DNA of 64,000 nucleotides from Pelomonas sp047654785 (GCF_047654785.1 NZ_JASGKQ010000002.1:62001-126000); one strand, 5' to 3'; positions 36,758 to 46,603 are shown, numbered from the stretch's first letter. The notes: generated by a model not told the origin, from the sequence alone. Numbers and translations are program-made.

Positions 36758-38269
36758 ATGAGCGAAGAAGAACACGGGGTGGCTGGCGTGCAGGCATTGA
36801 CGACGGGCGCAGACGGCCGGGACGCGGCGGATTGGGCCGCCGGCCTGTGGCAGCGCGGCTGCGAGCGCCTGGCCGCCGAACTGCCCGAGCAGCAGTTCAA
36901 CACCTGGATCCGCCCGCTGCCGCCCGCCACGCTGGAGGGCGCGGACGCCCCGGGGGATGCCCCCCTCGTCGCGACGCTGAAGGTGCCCAACCATTTCAAG
37001 CGCGACTGGATCCGCCGCCAGTACGCGGCGCGCATCGAAACCATCCTGACCGAGCTGGCCGGCCGCCCCACGCGGCTGGAGCTGACGCTGGCCGCGCGCG
37101 ACGCGGCCGCCGCCCCCGCCGGCCCGGCGGCCGCGCCCGCGCCCCAGCAGGCCGGCCTGCCGGCCGAGCCCAGCGCGGCGCTGCGGCCCGTCGTCGCGGC
37201 GCCGCCGGCCGCGCCGGTGCTGCTGCCGTCGCAGGCGCCGGCGTCGAGCAAGCACCGCATCAACCCGCAGCTGACCTTCGACACGCTGGTGCCCGGCCGC
37301 GCCAACCAGATGGCCCGCACCGCCGCGCTGCACGTGGCCGGCGCGCCGGGCGTCACCTACAACCCGCTGTTCATCTACGGCGGCGTCGGCCTGGGCAAGA
37401 CGCATTTGATCCACGCCGTCGGCAACGCGCTGCTGAAGGACCGGCCGGACGCCCGCGTGCTCTACCTGCACGCCGAGCAGTTCATCTCCGACGTGGTGAA
37501 GAACTACCAGCGCAAGACCTTCGACGAGCTGAAGGCCAAGTACCACTCGCTGGACCTGCTGCTGATCGACGACGTGCAGTTCTTCGCCGGCAAGGACCGC
37601 ACGCAGGAGGAGTTCTTCAACGCCTTCGAGGCGCTGCTGGCGAAGAAGGCGCACATCATCATGACGAGCGACACCTACCCCAAGGGGCTGGTGGACATCG
37701 ACGAGCGCCTGACCTCGCGCTTCGACGCCGGGCTGACCGTGGCCATCGAGCCGCCCGAGCTGGAGATGCGCGTCGCCATCCTGATCAAGAAGGCCGAGGC
37801 CGAGGGCACGCCGATGCCCGAGGACGTGGCCTTCTTCGTCGCGAAGAACGTGCGCGCCAACGTCCGCGAGCTGGAGGGCGCGCTGCGCAAGGTGCTGGCC
37901 TATGCGAAGTTCTCGCACAAGGAGATCAGCATCGCGCTGGCGCGCGAGGCGCTGAAGGACCTGCTGTCCATCCAGAACCGCCAGATCGGCGTCGAGAACA
38001 TCCAGAAGACGGTGGCGGACTTCTACAAGATCAAGGTCGCCGACATGTACTCGAAGAAGCGCCCGGCCAGCATCGCCCGGCCGCGCCAGATCGCGATGTA
38101 CCTGGCCAAGGAGCTGACGCAGAAGAGCCTGCCCGAGATCGGCGAGCTGTTCGGCGGCCGCGACCACACGACGGTGCTGCACGCGGTGCGCAAGATCGGC
38201 GGCGAGCGGCAGAAGAACACCGAGCTGAACCAGCAGCTGCACGTGCTGGAGCAAACGCTGAAGGGCTGA
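36758..38269 (+). CDS. dnaA: Chromosomal replication initiator protein DnaA
   Basis: A 503-residue DnaA. Domain I (about 25-100) is followed by an Ala/Pro-rich domain II. The AAA+ domain III has Walker A GGVGLGKTHL near residue 208-217 and Walker B LLIDDVQFF. The helix-turn-helix domain IV carries the DnaA signature RPRQIAMYLAKELT and GGRDHTTVLHA. The ATG at 36758 directly follows a DnaA-box-like sequence. The N-terminus has an extra 20 residues before domain I (MSEEEHGVAGVQ). First gene of the dnaA-dnaN-gyrB series. Confidence 0.98.
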   Translation: MSEEEHGVAGVQALTTGADGRDAADWAAGLWQRGCERLAAELPEQQFNTWIRPLPPATLEGADAPGDAPLVATLKVPNHFKRDWIRRQYAARIETILTELAGRPTRLELTLAARDAAAAPAGPAAAPAPQQAGLPAEPSAALRPVVAAPPAAPVLLPSQAPASSKHRINPQLTFDTLVPGRANQMARTAALHVAGAPGVTYNPLFIYGGVGLGKTHLIHAVGNALLKDRPDARVLYLHAEQFISDVVKNYQRKTFDELKAKYHSLDLLLIDDVQFFAGKDRTQEEFFNAFEALLAKKAHIIMTSDTYPKGLVDIDERLTSRFDAGLTVAIEPPELEMRVAILIKKAEAEGTPMPEDVAFFVAKNVRANVRELEGALRKVLAYAKFSHKEISIALAREALKDLLSIQNRQIGVENIQKTVADFYKIKVADMYSKKRPASIARPRQIAMYLAKELTQKSLPEIGELFGGRDHTTVLHAVRKIGGERQKNTELNQQLHVLEQTLKG

Positions 38270-38459
38270 CCCCTCCGCCCAGGGCCCGGGCGCCCCGTGG
38301 GAACGGCCCGGACTCGGGTTGACCCGTAGCGCTCGGCCCGCCTCCGGCGGCCGGCCGCACGCCCATTCCGGGCGACAATCGCAGCTTCACGCGCGCGCGT
38401 GTTCCTGGGGCCCCGGCCCCGGCGCCCCTCCCCCCAAAGACCCCGCCAAAGAGGCCCTC

Positions 38460-39686
38460 ATGATCGTTTTGAAAGCTCCCCAGGATCAGGTGCTCACCGC
38501 GCTGCAGGCGGTGTCGGGCATCGTCGAGCGGCGCCACACGCTGCCGATCCTGGCCAATGTGCTGATCCGCAAGACCGGCGACCAGGTGGAGCTGACGACG
38601 AGCGACCTCGAAATCCAGGTGCGCACCACGGTCGCCTTCGACGGCGACGCCGGCAACCTCGCCACCACCATCGGCGCGCGCAAGCTGATCGACATCCTGC
38701 GTGCGCTGCCCAGCGACCAGACCGTCAGCCTGGCCAGCAACCAGAACAAGATGACGCTGCAGGGCGGCAAGAGCCGCTTCACGCTGCAGACGCTGCCGGC
38801 CGACGATTTCCCGCTGGTGCAGGAGGCCGCCGACTTCGGCCCCGCGTTCAGCGTGCCGCAGAAGGCGCTGAAGGGCCTGATCAACCAGGTCCACTTCGCG
38901 ATGGCGGTGCACGACATCCGCTACTACCTGAACGGCATCCTGTTCGTCGCCGAAGGGCGCAACCTGACGCTGGTCGCCACCGACGGCCACCGCCTCGCGC
39001 TGGCCCAGGCCGAGCTGGACGCCGACATCCCCAAGCAGGAAGTCATCCTGCCGCGCAAGACCGTGCTGGAACTGCAGCGCCTGCTGAAGGACGGCAAGGG
39101 CGACGACGAGAACGCGCCCATCGAGATGCGCTTCGCGGGCAACCAGGCCAAGTTCAGCTTCTCGGGCATGGAGTTCGTGACCAAGCTGGTCGAGGGCAAG
39201 TTCCCGGACTACAACCGCGTCATCCCGAAGAACCACAAGTTCCGCCTGACGCTGGGCCGCGCGCCGCTGCTGGCCAGCCTGCAGCGCGCCGCCATCCTGA
39301 CCAGCGAGAAGTTCAAGGCCGTGCGCCTGACCTTCGAGCCGGGCCTGCTGAGCATCGCGTCCAGCAACGCCGAGCAGGAAGAGGCCAAGGAAGAGATCGA
39401 GATCGACTACGCGGGCGACCGCATCGAGACCGGCTTCAACGTGACCTATCTGATGGACGCGCTGGCCAACATGAGCCAGGACATGGTCTGCATCGACCTC
39501 AACGACAGCGCCAGCAGCGCGCTGCTGACCCTCCCCGACACGACCGGGTTCAAGTACGTCGTGATGCCGATGCGGATTCTGACGATCCTCATCGGCATTG
39601 CATGCCCTGAATGTTCCGCACCCCCCAGCCCCCCGCCAAGCGGGGGGCTCTGGTTTGAAGTTGTACCGGCCGCGTTGCGGCCTTGA
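38460..39686 (+). CDS. dnaN: DNA polymerase III beta sliding clamp with abnormal C-terminal tail
   Basis: The sequence encodes the beta clamp, the ring that tethers DNA polymerase III to DNA. Residues 1-373 match the full three-domain protein ending in the conserved YVVMPMRI, where the family normally stops. Here the frame continues 35 residues to 39686. One base further on at 39580-39582 there is a TGA, so a single-base insertion around 39576-39579 would explain the run-on. The extra tail is partly a translation of the following terminator hairpin. Either the true gene ends at 39582 and the sequence has an error, or the clamp carries a tail over its protein-binding cleft. Confidence 0.93.
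   Translation: MIVLKAPQDQVLTALQAVSGIVERRHTLPILANVLIRKTGDQVELTTSDLEIQVRTTVAFDGDAGNLATTIGARKLIDILRALPSDQTVSLASNQNKMTLQGGKSRFTLQTLPADDFPLVQEAADFGPAFSVPQKALKGLINQVHFAMAVHDIRYYLNGILFVAEGRNLTLVATDGHRLALAQAELDADIPKQEVILPRKTVLELQRLLKDGKGDDENAPIEMRFAGNQAKFSFSGMEFVTKLVEGKFPDYNRVIPKNHKFRLTLGRAPLLASLQRAAILTSEKFKAVRLTFEPGLLSIASSNAEQEEAKEEIEIDYAGDRIETGFNVTYLMDALANMSQDMVCIDLNDSASSALLTLPDTTGFKYVVMPMRILTILIGIACPECSAPPSPPPSGGLWFEVVPAALRP
39627..39656 (+). terminator. Terminator-like hairpin after dnaN
   Basis: AGCCCCCCGC and GCGGGGGGCT form a 10-bp perfect stem with a 3-nt loop, followed by CTGGTTT. It lies 40 bp upstream of the gyrB frame and inside the run-on part of the dnaN frame, which supports the view that dnaN naturally ends near 39582. 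Confidence 0.7.
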
Positions 39687-39695
39687 AAGTCCCCG

Positions 39696-42206
39696 ATGAG
39701 CGATAGCGCCACCCCCGAGAACAGCCCCGCACCGGCTCCGCAAGCGGCCTACGACGCCAGTTCCATCCAGATCCTCGAAGGCCTGGAGGCCGTGCGCAAG
39801 CGCCCCGGCATGTACATCGGCGACACCTCGGACGGCACCGGCCTGCACCACCTGGTCTTCGAGGTCGTGGACAACTCCATCGACGAGGCGCTGGCCGGCC
39901 ACTGCGACGACATCGTCGTCACCATCCATACCGACAACTCCATCTCCGTCATCGACAACGGCCGCGGCATCCCCACCGGCGTCAAGATGGACGACAAGCA
40001 CGAGCCCAAGCGCTCCGCCGCCGAGATCGCGCTGACCGAGCTGCACGCGGGCGGCAAGTTCAACCAGAACAGCTACAAGGTCTCGGGCGGCCTGCACGGC
40101 GTCGGCGTGAGCTGCGTGAACGGCCTGTCCAAATGGCTGCGCCTGACGGTGCGCCAGAACGGCAAGGCCCACTTCATCGAGTTCGCCAAGGGCATCCCGC
40201 AGAACGCCGAAAGCGTGATGGTGGACGGCTTCGAGACCCGCCCGCTCAAGGTCATCGGCGACACCGACAAGCGCGGCACCGAGGTCCACTTCCTGCCGGA
40301 CACCGAGATCTTCCAGCAGAACAACGACTTCCACTACGACATCCTCGCCAAGCGGCTGCGCGAGCTCTCGTTCCTGAACAACGGCGTCAAGATCCGCCTC
40401 GTCGACGAGCGCAACAACAAGGAAGACAACTTCGCCTACGCGGGCGGCGTGAAGGGCTTCGTCGAGTTCATCAACAAGGGCAAGACGACGCTGCACCCGA
40501 ACATCTTCCACGCCGTCGGCGACAAGATGAGCGACCAGGGCACCAACATCGGCGTCGAGGTGGCGATGCAGTGGAACGACGGCTTCAACGAGAACGTCCT
40601 CTGCTTCACCAACAACATCCCGCAGCGCGACGGCGGCACCCACCTGACCGGCCTGCGCGCCGCGATGACCCGCGTCATCAACAAATACATCGAGGACAAC
40701 GAGCTCGCCAAGAAGGCCAAGGTCGAGGTCGCCGGCGACGACATGCGCGAAGGCCTGGCCTGCGTCGTCAGCGTCAAGGTGCCCGAGCCCAAGTTCAGCT
40801 CGCAGACCAAGGACAAGCTGGTCTCGTCGGAAGTGCGCGCGCCGGTGGAAGACATCGTCGGCCGCCTGCTGACCGACTACCTGCTGGAGAACCCGCTGGA
40901 CGCCAAGACCATCTGCGGCAAGATCCTCGACGCCGCCCGCGCCCGCGAGGCCGCCCGCAAGGCCCGCGAGATGACGCGCCGCAAGGGCGTGCTCGACGGC
41001 CTGGGCCTGCCCGGCAAGCTGGCCGACTGCCAGGAGAAAGACCCGGCGCTGTGCGAGATCTACATCGTCGAGGGCGACTCCGCCGGCGGCTCCGCCAAGC
41101 AGGGCCGCGACCGGAAGTTCCAGGCCATCCTGCCGCTGCGCGGCAAGATCCTGAACGTCGAGAAGGCCCGCTACGAGAAGCTGCTGACCAGCAATGAAAT
41201 CATCACGCTGATCACCGCTTTAGGCACCGGCATCGGCCGCGGCGCCGGCAGCGACGACTTCAACCCCGACAAGCTGCGCTACCACCGCATCATCATCATG
41301 ACCGACGCGGACGTGGACGGCGCCCACATCCGCACGCTGCTGCTGACCTTCTTCTACCGCCAGATGCCCGAGCTCTGCGAGCGCGGCCACATCTACATCG
41401 CGCAGCCGCCGCTGTACAAGGTCAAGGTCGGCAAGCACGAGCAGTACCTGAAGGACGCGCCCGAGCTGGACGCCTTCCTGCTCAAGGTCGCGCTGCAGGA
41501 CGCCTCGCTGGACACCGGCGCCGGCACCTCCCTGAGCGGCGACGCGCTGGACGCGCTGGCCCGCAAATACGTCACCGCGCAGAGCGTCATCGAGCGCCTG
41601 TCCAACTGGATGGACGGCGAGGCGCTGCACGTGCTGGCCAACGGCCTGGCGCTGAAGATCGACAGCCGCGAAGACGCCGAGGCCAGCGCGGCCGCGCTGA
41701 AGGCCGCGCTGCACGGCGCCGAGGTGACGGTGGAGACCGACCCGCGCACCGACAAGCTCTTCCTGAAGATCGCCCGCATGCACCACGGCAACGTGCGCGC
41801 CAGCGTCATCCACGCCGACTTCGTGCACGGTGCCGACTACGAAGTGCTGGCCGACGCGGGCCTGAGCTTCCAGGGCCTCATCAAGCCCGGCGCCGTCGTC
41901 CGCAAGGGCGAGGGCGAGAAGGCCAAGGAGAGCAAGGTCGACGACTTCCGCGCCGCGATGGCCTGGCTGATGCAGCAGGCCGAAAGCGCCGTCGGCCGCC
42001 AGCGCTACAAGGGCCTGGGCGAGATGAACCCCGAGCAGCTGTGGGAAACGACCATGGACCCCACGGTCCGCCGGCTGCTGCGCGTGCAGATCGAGGACGC
42101 CATCGAGGCCGACAAGGTGTTCACGATGCTGATGGGCGACGAGGTCGAGCCGCGGCGCGACTTCATCGAGACGAATGCGCTGAGGGCCGGGAACATCGAC
42201 GTCTGA
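39696..42206 (+). CDS. gyrB: DNA gyrase subunit B
   Basis: An 836-residue GyrB, the ATPase and TOPRIM subunit of gyrase, which introduces negative supercoils. The GHKL ATPase has EVVDNSIDEALAGHCDD, IDNGRGIPTG and GGLHGVGVSCVNGLS. The TOPRIM domain has EGDSAGGSAKQGRDRKFQA and the metal site TDADVDGAHIRTLLLTFFYR. The C-terminal QRYKGLGEMNPEQLWETTMDP is complete. A proteobacterial-type insert lies in the TOPRIM/tail region (about residues 560-740). It is the last core gene before the accessory island; I see no clear terminator after it. Confidence 0.98.
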   Translation: MSDSATPENSPAPAPQAAYDASSIQILEGLEAVRKRPGMYIGDTSDGTGLHHLVFEVVDNSIDEALAGHCDDIVVTIHTDNSISVIDNGRGIPTGVKMDDKHEPKRSAAEIALTELHAGGKFNQNSYKVSGGLHGVGVSCVNGLSKWLRLTVRQNGKAHFIEFAKGIPQNAESVMVDGFETRPLKVIGDTDKRGTEVHFLPDTEIFQQNNDFHYDILAKRLRELSFLNNGVKIRLVDERNNKEDNFAYAGGVKGFVEFINKGKTTLHPNIFHAVGDKMSDQGTNIGVEVAMQWNDGFNENVLCFTNNIPQRDGGTHLTGLRAAMTRVINKYIEDNELAKKAKVEVAGDDMREGLACVVSVKVPEPKFSSQTKDKLVSSEVRAPVEDIVGRLLTDYLLENPLDAKTICGKILDAARAREAARKAREMTRRKGVLDGLGLPGKLADCQEKDPALCEIYIVEGDSAGGSAKQGRDRKFQAILPLRGKILNVEKARYEKLLTSNEIITLITALGTGIGRGAGSDDFNPDKLRYHRIIIMTDADVDGAHIRTLLLTFFYRQMPELCERGHIYIAQPPLYKVKVGKHEQYLKDAPELDAFLLKVALQDASLDTGAGTSLSGDALDALARKYVTAQSVIERLSNWMDGEALHVLANGLALKIDSREDAEASAAALKAALHGAEVTVETDPRTDKLFLKIARMHHGNVRASVIHADFVHGADYEVLADAGLSFQGLIKPGAVVRKGEGEKAKESKVDDFRAAMAWLMQQAESAVGRQRYKGLGEMNPEQLWETTMDPTVRRLLRVQIEDAIEADKVFTMLMGDEVEPRRDFIETNALRAGNIDV

Positions 42207-42218
42207 CGCCTGTAGAGC

Positions 42219-42260
42219 GAGGCATAAGACGCGAAACGGTGAGGTATAAAGCGCGAAAGC
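42219..42260. repeat. Imperfect tandem repeat downstream of gyrB
   Basis: GAGGCATAAGACGCGAAACG (from 42219) and GAGGTATAAAGCGCGAAAGC (from 42241) are about 22 bp apart and match at 16 of 20 positions. They lie just left of an inverted repeat and upstream of the defence cassette, so they may be regulatory sites. Confidence 0.5.
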
Positions 42261-42283
42261 TATCAAATAGTCAATATTGATAG
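42260..42283. promoter_or_regulatory. Inverted repeat, candidate operator of the defence cassette
   Basis: CTATCAA and TTGATAG form perfect arms around an AT-rich 10-bp centre that itself is nearly symmetric. In a GC-rich genome this AT-rich dyad, 65 bp upstream of the first cassette gene, looks like a promoter-operator. No dedicated regulator gene is in the cassette. Confidence 0.5.
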
Positions 42284-42348
42284 ACGTTTCTGACGGTGTG
42301 ACCAAGAGGGGCGTGCATTGAGCTCCCTGCCATATATCTGGGAACAGA

Positions 42349-43869
42349 ATGAATACCGAAAGGGACCACCTCGCTGAGCCGGAGGCAGCTGACATACCGG
42401 GAGTAGAGGAGCTCCCGCCTAGAGCCTCGGCCATGATCGAGGCGATGCGCGACATCGGCTACTCGCTGGAGTCGGCCGTTGCGGACATCATCGACAACAG
42501 CATCACTGCCCGCGCAAGCGCCGTCGATGTGCGCTTCGGTTGGCACGACGGCGGGGCATGGATTGGCATCATCGACGATGGTGAAGGCATGTCGCCTTCC
42601 GTCCTTCGGGAGGCCATGCGGCCGGGAACGCGGAATCCGCTCGAGTCGCGAAGCAAGGATGACCTCGGGCGCTTTGGTCTCGGCTTGAAGACTGCATCGT
42701 TCTCCCAGTGCCGCCGGCTCACCGTCCTCACCCGCCATAAGGGCATCGAATCAGCGGCGAGGTGGGACCTCGACTACGTTGCCGAGACCGACAAGTGGAC
42801 CCTGCAGCGCCCGGCAGCCGCTGAACTGGCGCTGATGCCGTGCTTGCGCGAGTTGGGACCGCAAGGCACTCTGGTGATGTGGGAGAACATCGACCGGCTC
42901 GAGTTTGACGGTCGCGACGAGCGAGGCCATCAGCAGCTCAACGAGCAGATGGCCGTGGTCCGGGAGCACATCGCCCGTGTTTTCCATCGCTTCATCGGCG
43001 GAGAACGCGGCTACGCCAAGCTGGCGATGCGCCTGAACTTGGCCGAGGTCCCGGCGTTCGACCCGTTCAATGAACGGAGCTTGGCAACACAGGTGCTCCA
43101 GGAGGAGCGGGTGGTCACGAAGACCGGCGACGTGCGAATGCAGGCCTACGTGCTTCCGCATCACTCCAAGGTGACACAAGCCGAGTACCAGCGCCTCTCC
43201 GGCACAGAGGGCTACCTCCGGAACCAAGGCTTCTACGTCTACCGAAACCGCAGGCTGATCGTCTGGGGAACCTGGTTCCGGCTGGCGCCGCAGGAGGAGC
43301 TGACGAAGCTCGCGCGGATCAAGGTCGACATACCAAACACCCAGGATCACCTCTGGGCAATCGACGTCCGGAAGTCACGGGCACGGCCTCCAGCCGCAGT
43401 CCGTGCGCGGATGAAGCAGATTGTCGAGCGCATCCGTTCATCGGCCAAGCGGCCGTACACGCACCGGGGCACGCCGGTGTCGTCCGGGCCGACTGCCGCC
43501 GTTTGGCAGAGGCGCGCGTTCAACGACGCTGTCAGGTATGAGGTCAACCCCGAGCACCCCCTCGTCGCCGACCTTCGTGCGAACCTGGACAACGATACCC
43601 GGACTCGGCTCGACGCTGTGCTGCGCATGGTGGGCGAAGCCTTCCCCGCGGCGATCTTCTTCAGCGACTACGCGACGAACCCGCGTGTACTTGAGCCCAC
43701 TACCTGCGATGTGGGCGCTCTGGTGACCCTTGCGCGCCTCATTGCTGCAGCAAACCCAGGCGTGGACCAGAAAGGGTTGACGGAGCTCCTCCGCGACATC
43801 GAGCCGTTTGCCGCCTGGCCCAAGGAACTCGACAAGGTGGCGCGCGACGCGCTGCAGGGCAGAACATGA
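42349..43869 (+). CDS. MORC-like GHKL ATPase of a restriction/defence cassette
   Basis: A 506-residue GHKL-type ATPase related to MutL/MORC proteins. The N-box ESAVADIIDNSI (residues 41-52, with catalytic Glu41 or nearby acid and Asn50), the G1 box DDGEGM (76-81) and the G2 box GRFGLGLK (107-114) are intact. After the ATPase there is a transducer-like region (VYRNRRLIVWGTWF, KVDIPNTQDHLWAIDVRKS) and a helical C-terminus. Such proteins dimerise on ATP and may clamp DNA. Operons with MORC, Z1, AIPR and Vsr genes have been described computationally as restriction-linked. It is the first cassette gene, and the Z1 gene follows 13 bp on. Its GC is lower than that of gyrB beside it. Confidence 0.85.
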   Translation: MNTERDHLAEPEAADIPGVEELPPRASAMIEAMRDIGYSLESAVADIIDNSITARASAVDVRFGWHDGGAWIGIIDDGEGMSPSVLREAMRPGTRNPLESRSKDDLGRFGLGLKTASFSQCRRLTVLTRHKGIESAARWDLDYVAETDKWTLQRPAAAELALMPCLRELGPQGTLVMWENIDRLEFDGRDERGHQQLNEQMAVVREHIARVFHRFIGGERGYAKLAMRLNLAEVPAFDPFNERSLATQVLQEERVVTKTGDVRMQAYVLPHHSKVTQAEYQRLSGTEGYLRNQGFYVYRNRRLIVWGTWFRLAPQEELTKLARIKVDIPNTQDHLWAIDVRKSRARPPAAVRARMKQIVERIRSSAKRPYTHRGTPVSSGPTAAVWQRRAFNDAVRYEVNPEHPLVADLRANLDNDTRTRLDAVLRMVGEAFPAAIFFSDYATNPRVLEPTTCDVGALVTLARLIAAANPGVDQKGLTELLRDIEPFAAWPKELDKVARDALQGRT

Positions 43870-43882
43870 AGGGAGAACAACG

Positions 43883-46603
43883 ATGACCTTGAATGACCTT
43901 GAGAACAACGCCATAGGCGTCTTGGCCACCATGCCGGAGCGCACACCCGAGTCCGTCCGGATGGTGCTGACGACGCTGCTGGTGCTGAGCCCGGACCTCA
44001 AGGCGCAGACATCCGCAGAGCAGCTCGAACTCTGTGCGCAGCGCATCGAGACCAAGTTATTCGTGCGTGTGCACGATGCGTCTTCAATCAAGTTCGACGG
44101 TGAATTCAAGCCCTGGCTGCCGCAGCGCCGGGCGGAGGTCGAAGGTCATTTCTACTACCCTCGCTACCGCCGATGGCTGAGCCAGAAGGGGTTTGTCTCG
44201 ACAGTTCTGGGTGTCCTGGACAAGGACACCGACAAGATCGTGGGCTTGCTGGGTGACCCTCTTTTGGCCAAGCCCTGGTCACGACGGGGCCTGGTCGTCG
44301 GGCATGTCCAGTCCGGCAAGACCGCGAACTACTCTGGCGTCATCAGCAAGGCCGCCGACTACGGCTACAAGTTCATCGTCATCCTCGCCGGCATGCAGGA
44401 AGACCTGCGGGCGCAGACGCAAGAGCGCATCGAAGAGGGCTTCATCGGCAGCAACTCCGACAAGGAGGCGAAGGACCCCATCGTTGGTGTCGGTCGACTC
44501 GGGCTAGACCGGAGGCCGTCGACGCTAACCAGCCGGGCGGATGACTTCAAGGTCATGCACGCGAGGCTGACCATGCCGATCCAGTCGTTGAAGGAGCCGC
44601 TGATCCTCGTGATGAAGAAGAACGCCAAGGTACTGGGCAACCTGGTCGAATGGCTGAAGACGAAGAACAAGGACCCGTCAGGCCGCATTTCCGGCACCCC
44701 GATGCTGCTTATCGACGACGAAGCTGACAACGCATCGGTCAACACCTCGGCGAACGCCGACAGCCCCACCAGCATCAACGGGCGCATACGCGAGCTCTTG
44801 TCGCTGTTCGACAAAAACGTCTATCTGGGCTACACGGCGACCCCGTTCGCCAACATCTTCATTGACCCGGAGTCGACTGACGCGATGGCGCGCGAAGACC
44901 TGTTTCCTCGCGACTTCATCGTGTCGCTGGACGCTCCAACCAACTATGTCAGCGCGGCGCGCCTGTTCGGCGCTGACGGTGACCTCGGTGGCTCTCTCAT
45001 TGCGGTCGAGGATCACGAGGCCAGCCTGCCGGAGAAGCACAAGATCAGCTGGAAGGTCCCAGCTCTTCCTCCTTCGCTGAAAGAGGCGGTCGCCACCTTC
45101 CTGCTAGCCAGAGCTGTCCGTTGCTGTCGTGGAAACGGCACCAACCATTCGTCGATGCTCATCAACGTCTCGCGCTTCAATGACGTCCAGACGCAAGTCA
45201 CGGGCTTGGTGAAGAGCGAACTGGTAAGGTATCTCGAGGCATGCCAGGGACATGCCGCCCTGCCCGAGGCGCAGGCACTGCGTGACCCGGCGCTTGCCGA
45301 ACTGCGCCGCGTGTGGGACGACCAGTTCGCGGGAAGCGTGAAGGAGACTTGGTCGGATGTGCAGGCGCGACTCCGCGAGGCCGTTGGACCGGTGGACGTG
45401 CGGAAGATCAACGGCAAGTCACCTGACACACTGGACTACAAGCGCAACGAGGAGACTGGCCTTCACGTCATTGCTGTTGGGGGGTTTGTGCTGTCGCGGG
45501 GGTTCACGCTGGAGGGGCTCACCGTGAGCTACTTCCTCCGCAGCTCGATGATGTACGACACGCTGCTGCAGATGGGGCGATGGTTCGGGTACCGGGACGG
45601 ATACGCGGATGTCTGCCGCGTCTACATGACCGACGATGCCATTGGCTGGTACTCTCATATCTCCGATGCCATCGACGAGTTGCGCGACGAATTCAAGCGC
45701 ATGGAGCGCGCCAACCGAACGCCGCTGCAGTTCGGCCTGCGGGTGCGCTCCGATCCCGAGTCGCTCATCATCACTGCCCGCAACAAGATGCGGACGGGTA
45801 AGCCCGTCCGGCACAGCATCTCGCTCGGCGGCACGCTAATCGAAACAACTTCTCTTCGGAAGGATGCGCTCGAACAGAACCGCAAACTGGCGGAGGAGTT
45901 CGTTGCCTCGCTGGACCGGCAGCACGGCTCCACGCTGGTGGCCTCGGACGCGGGATGGCTGTGGTCTGGTGTGAGCGCCGCTGAAGTGCGCGACTTTGTC
46001 GGCCGCTTCCGCAACTATGACGACCTCTGCATCAAGACTCAGGCGGGACCTGTGAATGCCTACATCCAGGCACGCGAGGTCGATGAGATGCCAGAGTGGG
46101 ATGTCTGCCTCTTCAGCCCCGCCAAGGCCGACGCCGGACCCTTCACGCTCGGGGGCAGAGCCGTGCAGTTGCAGGAGCGAAGCTCAAGCTGGGACACGGC
46201 CGATGACGGTATCGGGTACTTCCGTATCAATGGCAAGTCCTCACGCGTCGCGTCGCGCGGGCAAGAGCGGGTAGGGCTTACCGACGAAGAGGTGAAGACT
46301 GCCCGTGACGACTTCTTTGAAATCTCTGGCAACGAAGGCAAGAGCATCTCAGACAAGGCCTATCGGCTGGCGCGGACGCGGCCCTTGCTGATGCTTCATC
46401 TGCTTCTCTTGCGTGAGAGCAGTCCACCGCAGGACCAGCAGGCCCGGGAAGAGCGGGGTGCGCTGGCCTGGGGCATTAGCTTTAAGGCAACGGGTCGCCC
46501 AGAGCAGCAGGTCGAATACGTGGTCAATACGACTTGGTGGAAGAACAACTTCCAGGAGGACCTGGAGGAGGCGGCGGAAGAGTCGGAGCAGGCCGATGCG
46601 TGA
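43883..46603 (+). CDS. Z1-domain helicase-like ATPase
   Basis: A 906-residue Z1-domain protein, a superfamily-2-like ATPase. The Walker A motif GHVQSGKTAN is at residues 140-149. The DEAD-like Walker B LLIDDEADNAS is near 276-285, followed by a motif III-like GYTATPFANIFID near 318. The central Z1 domain has GGFVLSRGFTLEGLTVSYFLR and QMGRWFGYRDGYADVCRVYM, resembling helicase motifs V and VI. The ATG at 43883 is chosen because of the GGGAGAAC ribosome site; a frame start 25 codons earlier has none. It probably uses ATP to move on or remodel DNA for the nuclease partners. Confidence 0.88.
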   Translation: MTLNDLENNAIGVLATMPERTPESVRMVLTTLLVLSPDLKAQTSAEQLELCAQRIETKLFVRVHDASSIKFDGEFKPWLPQRRAEVEGHFYYPRYRRWLSQKGFVSTVLGVLDKDTDKIVGLLGDPLLAKPWSRRGLVVGHVQSGKTANYSGVISKAADYGYKFIVILAGMQEDLRAQTQERIEEGFIGSNSDKEAKDPIVGVGRLGLDRRPSTLTSRADDFKVMHARLTMPIQSLKEPLILVMKKNAKVLGNLVEWLKTKNKDPSGRISGTPMLLIDDEADNASVNTSANADSPTSINGRIRELLSLFDKNVYLGYTATPFANIFIDPESTDAMAREDLFPRDFIVSLDAPTNYVSAARLFGADGDLGGSLIAVEDHEASLPEKHKISWKVPALPPSLKEAVATFLLARAVRCCRGNGTNHSSMLINVSRFNDVQTQVTGLVKSELVRYLEACQGHAALPEAQALRDPALAELRRVWDDQFAGSVKETWSDVQARLREAVGPVDVRKINGKSPDTLDYKRNEETGLHVIAVGGFVLSRGFTLEGLTVSYFLRSSMMYDTLLQMGRWFGYRDGYADVCRVYMTDDAIGWYSHISDAIDELRDEFKRMERANRTPLQFGLRVRSDPESLIITARNKMRTGKPVRHSISLGGTLIETTSLRKDALEQNRKLAEEFVASLDRQHGSTLVASDAGWLWSGVSAAEVRDFVGRFRNYDDLCIKTQAGPVNAYIQAREVDEMPEWDVCLFSPAKADAGPFTLGGRAVQLQERSSSWDTADDGIGYFRINGKSSRVASRGQERVGLTDEEVKTARDDFFEISGNEGKSISDKAYRLARTRPLLMLHLLLLRESSPPQDQQAREERGALAWGISFKATGRPEQQVEYVVNTTWWKNNFQEDLEEAAEESEQADA

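Noticed and set aside
39582..39686. A new C-terminal domain on the beta clamp
   Set aside because: The residues are Pro/Ser/Gly-rich translation of a terminator hairpin and follow a shifted stop codon; a one-base insertion explains it better.
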